64,000 nt of DNA from contig JAGTXO010000001.1 in assembly GCA_019448385.1 (NCBI GenBank), positions 1,984,001-2,048,000 of the forward strand, given 5' to 3'. Shown here piece after piece: positions 19,826 to 28,343 of this stretch. The stretch comes from Diacronema lutheri (Eukaryota; Haptophyta; Pavlovophyceae; Pavlovales; Pavlovaceae). The notes below the pieces were generated by a model, which was not told where the DNA came from, searched no databases, and saw nothing but the letters and a program-made list of their open reading frames with translations. The translations under genes and the position numbers were made by a program. Each line of letters begins with the position of its first letter. The stretch's first letter is position 1.

Positions 19826-19865
19826 TGACGTGATGACTGATCAGTCATCAGTCATCACGTCATCA
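19823..19865. terminator. Perfect 18-bp hairpin starting at the ERCC1 stop codon
   Basis: TGATGACGTGATGACTGA (19823-19840) is followed after 7 nt by its exact reverse complement (19848-19865). The motif GTCATCACGTCATCA continues past the right arm. It contains several TGACGT-like cores that are CRE/bZIP-like in sequence. It could act at the RNA level in 3'-end formation, or as a protein-binding site for the SET gene downstream. Confidence 0.6.
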
Positions 19866-19901
19866 CGTCATCAGACCTTTGACTGATGAGTGATTGACGC
19901 A

Positions 19902-19927
19902 ATGTCCGGGATTGTCAGTCCGGACAT
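19902..19927. promoter_or_regulatory. 8-bp inverted repeat upstream of SET gene
   Basis: ATGTCCGG (19902-19909) and CCGGACAT (19920-19927) flank a 10-nt loop. Four bases on is the palindrome CTTTTAAAAG (19932-19941), similar to the A/T patches in other promoters here. Together they probably belong to the SET gene promoter. Confidence 0.4.
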
Positions 19928-20064
19928 GTCGCTTTTAAAAGGTGGGTTGCTCAAAGGTCTCGTTGCGTTCTCAAGGGCGCGAGGTGCTAACGCGCTTACG
20001 TCGGCGGCGCAAGCACCTGGGGGAGGCGTGCGGCGCGCAAGAGAGGCGTCTGTAGGGCGCGCGC

Positions 20065-23000
20065 ATGGAGCGAGAGCTGCGCAATCTTGCGGCTACGATT
20101 GGGCCAAGCCGCACCGCGGCAGACGTGTCGCCGCGCCTGCGCACCGTCAGGCCGATCGACAGGCTTTCCGTGCCTGGCTCTACGATGCTTACGGGCACGT
20201 TCGCGGGCCAGCCGATCATCGTCTCGCACGTTTCTGGTTGGAAGCGCCGCCGAGACGCGCGTGATTTTGACGGGCTGCACGCCGGCGTCAGCGAGCCGAG
20301 CCGATCCGCGCACGCCGCGTACGCTGGCAAAGAGGCTTACAAGACGCCTTGCGCAAGCGCCACGGCGAGCGTACTGGTGGCCTCGGGCGCGGATGGCGAG
20401 GCGAGCGCAGCAGCCGCGTCAATGCCAGCGGCAGTGTCGACAAGACCAGCTGGTGCAAGCGCGTCGTTGCAGCCCTATGCGCAAGTTTCACCGCCGCTGA
20501 ACGTGAAGGCGCCTTCTGGGGCTGCCAGCATTGGCGCGCCGCCGACGGCGGCCAAGGCACACTGGTGGTCCTCGAGGCGCTGCGGCGGAAGCTCGGGCGC
20601 CAAGTGCGACGCAACTTCGAATGCAGACTGCAAGTCGCGCAAGGTCGGCGAAGGTGCAGTGGGCTGGCAGCTCGATGTCTACTGGCCGCCAGATCGGCGC
20701 TGGTTCCACGCCGAGGTGATCTCGCATGACCTGCAGCGCGGCTCGCATGAGATCCTCTACCCCGTAGGCAGCGATGGTGGTGCCGAAACGGAGCTGCACG
20801 TGTGCCTTGGTTCCAGCCGTGTGCACCTCATCTCGACCACACCGACGCCGCTGCCATGGCGCTTCGACTGCGTGTGCGGCGTGCGCTTTGATAACACGCA
20901 CAACGCCAACGTCGACGGCTCATTGTGCGTGCAGTGCTACAACTGCGAACGATGGATGCACGGCGGCTGCGTTGGGTCGGACGGAATGGTGCAGACGCCG
21001 GCGTATGCTTTGGAGGCCGCCAAAATTGACGCCGTCCGCAGGCTGACCGGGCCTGGCGCGCGCCAGCAGCTGTGCTGGCTTGCGAGCGAGCGCCAGTTCT
21101 GCTGCCCGGCTTGCGCATGCCCAGGCGAGCTTGCGCCGCAGACGGGCATACACGCGCAGCCGGAGAAGTGGGTGGAGGACGCATCGGACGCGGAGGAGGC
21201 AACGACGCTCGAGAAGAACGCCGGCAAGCCTCTGTGCATCGGAGAGCTGCGCCCAAAGCTCTCGTCGTGCATGTGCGTTCGGCCAATGTGCCAGTTTGCG
21301 CAAAGCCGGTGGGGTCGGGCGGCGGGCGCGCCGGCAGTCGTATGCGACCAGTGCTACGCACGCATGCACGTGCACTGCTCGTTGCGCCACCTGCGCGCTT
21401 TCCATCAGCGCTGCGCGGACGCCGTTGCCGCCGGTCGGCGATGTGACGAGCTGCAGCACCTCTGCCCACGCTGCTCGGGAGACTCGCATTTGGCCGCAGC
21501 CGCCACGGGCGCCACCGCGGCCGCGGACGGCGTCTCGTCCAGCGACGAGGCGGAAGGAGAGGGCATTCAGGATGACGACCTACCGGCGTCGGGCCAGCAG
21601 CTCGTGGTGCGCGACGGCCCGCCACCCTCTGCGCTCAGTTCGCGCGTCAGGCGCGTCGCGCCGTGCGGAGCATGCTTCCAGTGCACGCACTCCGACTTTT
21701 ACGTCACGTGCGCACGGCGCGCGGACGCGCGGTACGAGGCCATGCCCGTGCTCATCCCTCTCGCTGAGCTGCGCATCGGTGCCCGCGGCTCGCTGAACCC
21801 GGCGATTGTCAAGGCAATCCTTGCGCCGTATGGCGCATCGCCGCCCTCGCCGCCGGAAAAGCCGGCGAACGAGCACGCGCGCGCCAAGGTGCCGAGCTCG
21901 CTCGCCCCGTCGCTCTTTCGGGACGAGGTGCTGCGCGGCATTGTGCACCGCGTCGTGGGCGCGCCTTATGAGAGCGCGGCTGGTGGGCATCGGCATCCAG
22001 TGTACGTCGTCGTGCACTTTGATAATGGCGCCGTCGTCACGCTCAGCGAGGCCTCGTTCTTGCGCTTTGCTCGCACGCCGCTCGTGCCGCTCATTTATCA
22101 ATCGCCCGCCGTCCGGCAGCTGTCCAAGCTCGACGACGCGGAGCTCGAAGACCCACTGTCCGGTTCGCTACGCGTGCTCAAGGAGCTCCTCCGGCGTAGC
22201 GATTGTTACCACCGCCTCGAGGTGCGCGAGACCACAAAAATGAAAGGTGCGCGCGCGCGCCGCGCTGCGCGTCGCGCACGCCGCAGGCGCTTGCCGCCGC
22301 CCCTTCCCCCCTGAGCTTCCCGCCTTGCTGCCTTGCCGCCCTTGCGCCAGGCGGTCGCATGACCACGATGAACGGCGTGTTTGCGCGCAGGCTCAAGTCT
22401 TCCAGGCACCGGACCGCCATTCGGACCGGCAGGTCTGCGTCCACGCGCTGCGCGCCCTCGCCGCGCCGCGCGCGTCTCGCGCACTCCGCTGCTGCTGGTG
22501 GCCGAACACGAGCGCTGCGCTCCGCCCGCGCGACACCGCGCAGGTTTGTCGGCATCTACAGCGGGACGGTCGTCCGGCGCGAGCAAACGCTCTCTGCCGA
22601 GCACGCCAACCAGCAGTACCTCTTTGACCTCAACGAGCATGTGACCATTGACGGGTCTCGCGGTGGCAACGTGACGCGCTACATGTGAGAAGCACCGTCG
22701 TGCGCGCAGTCTAGGCTTGAGCAGCACTCACGTGCGTGCGTTACCGCTCGTGCTGCGCAGCAACCACGCCAACACGCTCGCCGAGGCAAACCTCGACCCG
22801 CACAAGGTCGAGATCGATGGCGAGATTATGATCGCGTTCATCGCGCGCAGGCCAATCAACGACGGCGAGGAGTACGCGCGCCAGGCCTCGCGCTCGCTGC
22901 GCCCTGCCACCTGTCGCGTGCCAAGCGCGCGCCACGAGCAACCGCCGCGACGCCAACCCCGTGTCAATGCTCGTGCTCCGCCCCCCCCCCCCCCCCCCCC

Positions 23001-24528
23001 CCATCCCCCCCCCCCGTCATGTAGGCTGCTCTACCGCTACGGCGACTTCTCCTTCCTCAGCGGCGAGTGGGCCGAGCCTGCGAGCGACGTGGACAATGAG
23101 GACGAGGCCAACGAGAGCGGCGCGGACGACGAGTCTAGCCCCGCGAGCAGCGCCGTGCCCAACGGGAAGGCTGAGCTGCTGCCCGCGGCCGGCGTGGGGG
23201 CGGCTGCTGGCGTGGCCGCTGCCGCCGCGCCGATCGCCGATGCGCCCGCCAAGGCCGCGCCAGCGCCTGTCCCGCCCACTGCGCTGGTCCCGCTGCCCAG
23301 CGCGTCCGAGGCGCCTGCCGCCGCTCCGGGACCGCCGCCTGCCGAGCCGGCCAGCGAAGAGAGCCCCCCTCGGTTTGGCGTCACCCGCGACCCGATCGCC
23401 ACGGTCGCGCCCTACCGCGCGTGCGTCCAGCTTGAGGATGCGTGCCACTGGATCGGCCGCTTTGAGACGCTCAACGAGGCCGCCAGGGCGTTCGACTCGT
23501 TCGTCAGCAAGGGCAAGTTACCGCTGCCCACGAACAAGTCGACGATGCTTGAGATGCGCAGCGGCCATGAGCGGCAGGCGCCGAGCGTGCCGCCGCGCGT
23601 GCGCATCCTTTCGGGCGACGGCAGCGGCTCGATCGGCGAAGTGAGCCCCGCGGACCACGGCTACTTCGCCGTGCGCGTGCGCTCAAACCATGTCATGCTC
23701 AAGCGCGGCGACGAGATCGTGCTTCACAGAGGCGACGAGAGGCGTGCGCGTGCCGAAGATCCGAATCAGGCCGCGCCGCCGGCCAGCGCCATCTACCAGG
23801 CGGCGAACCTCGGCGAACCCGGGCTGCGCGCGCATGTGCGCGCTCTGTCGCTTGAACTCGCGTCCGTCCGCTCACAGCTCGAGCAGTCGCACCTCGCGCT
23901 CTCGACAACGTGCGACCTCTTGCACGCGCTCGCGCACGTCGAGGCGAATGCAACGCTCGAGCGCGACCGCCATCTGAGCGACGAGCTGGCGTGGTGCGAC
24001 GAGATGGCCTCGCATGCCTCGGTCGCAACCGACTCGGAGCTTGCGCATCTCCTCGCCGCGCGGCGTGACGACATCAAGCGCGCCATGTGCGGCACGCATA
24101 CGTCCGCCTCGGAAGTCAACACCAGTCTCGCCGCGATCCGATCGGCGCTCACGGGCTACTTTGAAGCGCATGCGCCCATCCCGCACGTGCTCGCGCCCAC
24201 CACGCAGCGTGTCATGGCCGCGGCCAGCACGCTTGCGCCCGCCGCCCGGCCCGCGGCGCTCCACACCGCTGTGCGTCCTGCGAATCGCCCGCTCGCCGCC
24301 ACGGATGTGCGTCCGCATCGCCCGACCGCGAGGTCAGCGTCTGTCAAGGCGTTCCGCAGGTCAATCATCGGCCGCCAGGTCAAGGTCAACATCGGGTACA
24401 TGGAGGGCGAGGTTGGCATGATCGTCGGCCTCAACGGGCGCTACCTCCGCGTGCGCTTCGGCTCGTATGTTGTGAACAAGATCTTTGAGAACATCGAGCT
24501 GCTGCCTTTAGATGGCTCGGACAGCTGA
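20065..24528 (+). CDS. Multidomain SET-domain histone methyltransferase-like protein
   Basis: Likely chromatin lysine methyltransferase. Exons 20065-22246, 22351-22432, 22544-22684, 22761-22871 and 23025-24528 give 1339 residues, all GT-AG and in phase. Domains in order: a Tudor-like segment near 220 (GWQLDVYWPPDRRWFHAEVI); two PHD-like Cys/His blocks near 270-470 (CVQCYNCERWMHGGCVG and VCDQCYARMHVHCS); and the SET domain near 720-870, rebuilt across four introns (TGRFVGIYSG, YLFDL, GGNVTRYINHAN, EELLYRYGD). The usual NHSCxPN reads NHANTLAEAN. Past SET are an AP2-like half motif (HWIGRFETLNEAARAFDSFV), a coiled coil near 1130, and a KOW-like end (EGEVGMIVGLNGRYLRVRFG). The target residue is not predictable. 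The donor at 22433 is GTCTGC, weaker than the others. Confidence 0.85.
22981..23015 (+). repeat. C22-AT-C11 tract before an acceptor in the SET gene
   Basis: It lies in the intron 22872-23024, ending 9 bp before the acceptor TGTAG. It could serve as an extreme polypyrimidine tract. Confidence 0.85.
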
Positions 24529-24568
24529 TCAGATGCAGAAAAGCTGAGCCCCCGCCCTACCCGCAGCA

Positions 24569-27500
24569 TTACACGAGCCTGCGTCGGCGGCACACGTCAG
24601 AAAACGCGTCGACCGCCGTGCGCATTTCGCGCTCAGTCGCGTTCGCGCGCGTGATCGCCTCAATCGCAGGCCCAACCTCCGCCTGCGCGGCAGGCGGCAG
24701 CACGGCGCACGCGCCTCGCACCCACTCCGCGCCGCGCTCGGGCACGCTGTCGACAATCGCACGCAGCACCGCGCACGATGGCGCGGTGCGAGACGCTGGG
24801 AGCACGCCTGCGATCCCGATGAGCAGCTCGCACGCGAGCGGCGGGCAGACGTGCGCCACCGTAGCGTCAAGCACGCTGAGCGTCGCCGCGGTCATGTCGA
24901 CGCGCTTCGTGTGCGCGCCGAGCAGCCGTTCTGCAAAGCGCGTGCTCGCTCGCCAGGCCTCCTTGTGCTGCAGCCGCGCGCATGGCGGTACAAGCGCTGC
25001 GAGGGGCTGCCAACGGTCGGAGTGGAGGAGGACGGCCGGATACCGAGCAAGCATCACGGCGGACAGCTCGAAGAAGTCCTCGAGCACGTCCGGATGCGCG
25101 CCGAGCGCGTCGAGCAGCGCGGTCGCGCCCGCCGCCTCGGCGTTCAAAGGCTGGACCAGTGCGAGCACACGCGCGCTCATCCGCGCGTAGGCGGCTGCGC
25201 GCCAGGGGGCGCGCAGGGCAGCGGAGCATGCGCGCGTCCGCACGCGCGCGCGTGAGCAAGAGGCGCGCCTCGACGCACGCCTCCAGCAGCCTTGCGATGG
25301 CAGCCGCCAACCAGGGACCCGTTGGCCTCGGCGCGCGCAGATCACCAGCGTCGCCCGCCGGCAGCCAACGGGGCTGCCGGCAAGCAATGGCCGCCGGCAG
25401 CCATCGCTGGCCCTCGCGCTCGGCGCGGCGCGCGCACCAAAAATGGCGTCGTCGACGGGCGGCGAGTCGCCGGCAAGGCTGGACGCGGCCACGTGCACCA
25501 CATACAGGAAGCACGAGTGCGCGTCCGCATCAAACCAGCCGGCGAGGGCGTCAAGCACCGCGGGCACGAACGCCGCCGCGTGATGCGTCGCCGAGCGGAG
25601 CGAAAACTTGAGCACGCGGCACAGGCGCTCCATCGCCCTGTGGCGCGCGATGGGGGCCAGCGCGCGAGTAAGAGAATGAGCGCACGGCGGCACGGCGAGC
25701 GGCGGCGAAGACGCACGGCGCGGGAGCGGCGCTCGCGCGGCCTGTGAGAGGCGGCGCGCATCGCGGCTGTGCGGCGCACGCCTGCTGTCGCGACTCAGGC
25801 GCTGGTGCACGACGCAGAGCACGGGCCACGAGGCGACGAGGAGCTGCGCGATCGGGTGGCTCTCGGCGCACTCGGGCACGCTGATCTGGCAGTAGCGGAC
25901 GAGCGCCACGATCTGGTCGAGCAGGGCGAAGACTTCAACCGAGGAGCCGCTCGGCGGCGCGCCTTCTGCGCACAGCTCGCCAAGCCGCGCGAGCAGCGGC
26001 GACGCGACGCTCTCGAGGTAGCGCACAGCCGCCTCAACCGGCAAGAGCGAGAAGACATACCCGCAGCCCTGCAGCAGCTCGACGCGATCGGCTGACTCGA
26101 GAGCGAGCTGCCGGCTGCCGAGGACGAGTGCGAGCAGTTGAGTGCACCACGGCTCGGCGGCCAAGTCCTCGCAACACGCATCGCAAATGTTCTTGATCGC
26201 GGTGCACGCCGCGGGCGCGATGCGCGGGTCGGCGCCGTGCAGGCACGCGGTCGCGAATTGCAGCACGCGCCCGACGCGGTCGAGGCGCACGTCACGGTCA
26301 GGGAGGCCATGCAGCCACGGGGCGTAGCCCGAAGTGCACAGCGTCGCGGTGTGCAGCACGTGGTGCGACGAGCTCAGCGGCAGGGCGCAGATCGCGCCGA
26401 GCATCGAAGCGACCTGCTCGACGCGCGCCGAGCTCGCGTGCGGCGCGAGCGCCTTCGCGCCGTGCAATGCGCCGTCGAGCAACCTCCACGCGCCGGTGGG
26501 CAGCACGAGCAGCCCGGCGTGCACGCTCTCGACAACGGCGCCAAGCACCGCCTCTCCGCCCGCCACTTTCGCCGCGTCGGCGAGGCCATCGCCGCACGCG
26601 TAGCGGAAGCCGCGGAAGTCGTCGAACGCGTCTGCGCCCCACGAATCGGAGTCGTCGGGCAGGACCATTGCGCGCACGAGCACGTGCGTGAGGGAGAGGT
26701 AGGCTGGCGCCCATGCTGTCTGCACGGCGGCGCGGCGCTCATCATCGAGGCGAGTAGTGATCTCGTGCATCGCCACGTACCAAAAGTTGAACGAGATCTC
26801 GGCAATCTCGTGCGTCGGGTGCGCGCTCGCGGCGAGGATGGCCTGCACGAGCATGCCGCACCGCTCGACGCACGCGCCGTCGACCACGCCGCTCACGGTC
26901 GGCGGCAGCACGCCTCCGAGTGCGTGGACGAGCAGCGGCGCGCACGCCTCGCCCGTCTCGGCGAAGAGGCGGCACAGCCCGCGCGCCGCGTCCTCGTCGC
27001 CCGCCTCGACGTGCGCGTGCAGCTGCGGGCGGAGCCGGTCGAGGAGGGGCCCGAGGTGCGTGAGGGCCGTGGCCTGGCGCGTGAGTGCCATGTCTCCGCC
27101 GCTGCTCGGCCCGCCGTCGCCATCGCCACCGGACTCGCCCGCGAGCAGCCGGACGAGCTCGATGCACACGTCCACCGCCACCTCGAAGCCGTCGCCGTCC
27201 GGCTTGAAGAGCTCCTCCATCGCGAGCTGCACGAGCGGGTTGGCACGCGCGATCGCGTTGCCAACCGCAGCGCTCACCGCCGCGCCGCCGTCCGGCGGCG
27301 CGCTCGTCTGCGAAGTCGCGTGGGCGAGCTCGGCGGCTGAGAGGCGAAACCACGAGAGGAAGCAGCGGAGCACGCAGACGGGCGGCTCGCTCGCCCCCAG
27401 GTGCACGAGCAGCTCGTAGACGTGCGGCGCGGTCTCGCTAAGCGACGCGCGCACCACGCGCCGCCTGCCGCGCTCCACCGCCAGCTTCGAGTCGAGGGCG

Positions 27501-28063
27501 CACTCGGGCAGCACGGTGAGGAACTCGAGGATCGCGCGCGTTGCCATGCCCAGCCGCGCGTGCACGTCGTGGATCGGCTGCTCCCACGAGCTCATGCGGA
27601 CGGCGAGGCACGCCAGCGCGAGGCAGAGCTGCGTCAGGATCGCGTTTGCGCCGGTGGCGCGCTGCTCGAGATGAGAGAGCAGCGAGTCGCGAAGCGAGGC
27701 GTGCGCCTGCTCGGGCAGCTGCTCAAAGTCATTCCAGATCTTCGTCCGGATCGTCTGCGCCGCAAAGTAGCACACCTCGTTCCCGTCCAGCATCGGCGTG
27801 TGCAGCAGCTGGTCGGCCGTCTGCGCACGGTGGCGCGCGGCGGCGCGCGGCGCGGCGCGCGTGCACTCGCGGCGCGCGCGTGAGCAACAACGAGCTGCGC
27901 GGGGCTCCGCGCGCGCGTGCGGAGCGACGGTGCGACCCACCTGCCATGCCTCTGGCGCCTGCTGGAAGCGAAGGAGCCACTCGTCCGCCGCGCGCTTGGC
28001 GTGCGGGTCCGCTTCATGCAGCAGCACGTGCAGCGCACGGATCACGGTCTGGCCGGCGTCCAT
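24569..28063 (-). CDS. TNPO3: Transportin-3/importin-13 family nuclear import receptor
   Basis: Importin-beta-type HEAT-repeat carrier; TNPO3 imports SR splicing factors and IPO13 various cargoes. Exon 1 (28063-27941) joins at 27820 across a 120-bp GT-AG intron, restoring EAWQ|TADQLLH followed by CYFAAQTIRTKI, the family hallmark. A later intron near 25638-25781 fits best as GC-AG and restores RLSRDSRAMERLCRVLKFSLR. A third, between about 25460 and 25190, is unresolved; it contains possible exon sequence (AAAIARLLEACVEARLL) in another frame. The frame picks up again at AYARMSARVLALVQ and runs to the stop at 24569. Length is close to 1000-1080 residues depending on that intron. It is tail-to-tail with the SET gene, 40 bp apart. 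Confidence 0.85.
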   Translation of the reverse strand: MDAGQTVIRALHVLLHEADPHAKRAADEWLLRFQQAPEAWQVGRTVAPHARAEPRAARCCSRARRECTRAAPRAAARHRAQTADQLLHTPMLDGNEVCYFAAQTIRTKIWNDFEQLPEQAHASLRDSLLSHLEQRATGANAILTQLCLALACLAVRMSSWEQPIHDVHARLGMATRAILEFLTVLPECALDSKLAVERGRRRVVRASLSETAPHVYELLVHLGASEPPVCVLRCFLSWFRLSAAELAHATSQTSAPPDGGAAVSAAVGNAIARANPLVQLAMEELFKPDGDGFEVAVDVCIELVRLLAGESGGDGDGGPSSGGDMALTRQATALTHLGPLLDRLRPQLHAHVEAGDEDAARGLCRLFAETGEACAPLLVHALGGVLPPTVSGVVDGACVERCGMLVQAILAASAHPTHEIAEISFNFWYVAMHEITTRLDDERRAAVQTAWAPAYLSLTHVLVRAMVLPDDSDSWGADAFDDFRGFRYACGDGLADAAKVAGGEAVLGAVVESVHAGLLVLPTGAWRLLDGALHGAKALAPHASSARVEQVASMLGAICALPLSSSHHVLHTATLCTSGYAPWLHGLPDRDVRLDRVGRVLQFATACLHGADPRIAPAACTAIKNICDACCEDLAAEPWCTQLLALVLGSRQLALESADRVELLQGCGYVFSLLPVEAAVRYLESVASPLLARLGELCAEGAPPSGSSVEVFALLDQIVALVRYCQISVPECAESHPIAQLLVASWPVLCVVHQRLSRDSRRAPHSRDARRLSQAARAPLPRRASSPPLAVPPCAHSLTRALAPIARHRAMERLCRVLKFSLRSATHHAAAFVPAVLDALAGWFDADAHSCFLYVVHVAASSLAGDSPPVDDAIFGARAAPSARASDGCRRPLLAGSPVGCRRATLVICARRGQRVPGWRLPSQGCWRRASRRASCSRARVRTRACSAALRAPWRAAAYARMSARVLALVQPLNAEAAGATALLDALGAHPDVLEDFFELSAVMLARYPAVLLHSDRWQPLAALVPPCARLQHKEAWRASTRFAERLLGAHTKRVDMTAATLSVLDATVAHVCPPLACELLIGIAGVLPASRTAPSCAVLRAIVDSVPERGAEWVRGACAVLPPAAQAEVGPAIEAITRANATEREMRTAVDAFSDVCRRRRLV

Positions 28064-28343
28064 GGCGCGCGGCGCCGCCGAGTGGGTAGCGGATAGGCTG
28101 CTGGTCGTTCAACGTGCGTGCGCGCGGCACACCGCCGACTGCTTTGCGCCGCGTAAGCCGCGGCGACGCTCACGAAAGGCCACCGTTCACGATGGCGTCC
28201 GCAAGGCTCAGAGGCCAGAAATTTGCATGAGGCAAGGAGTTGGCCGAGCTCTCTTGTCATCAGCCGGCCTTCACCTTCTTTCTTTCGTCACGGTCACGGG
28301 CAGCTCGAGCGTGCGCGACATGCGGGCGCCGTGCAACACGGCT
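28064..28343. other. Spacer between importin and TOR genes
   Basis: The 280-bp spacer holds the importin promoter and TOR 3' end, both genes on the minus strand. No coding frame or clear motif was seen. Confidence 0.5.

Noticed and set aside
20270-20640. Possible CXXC or GATA finger in the N-terminal part of the SET protein
   Set aside because: The cysteines (RRCGG, KCDA, DCKS) do not follow a known spacing and the surroundings are low complexity.
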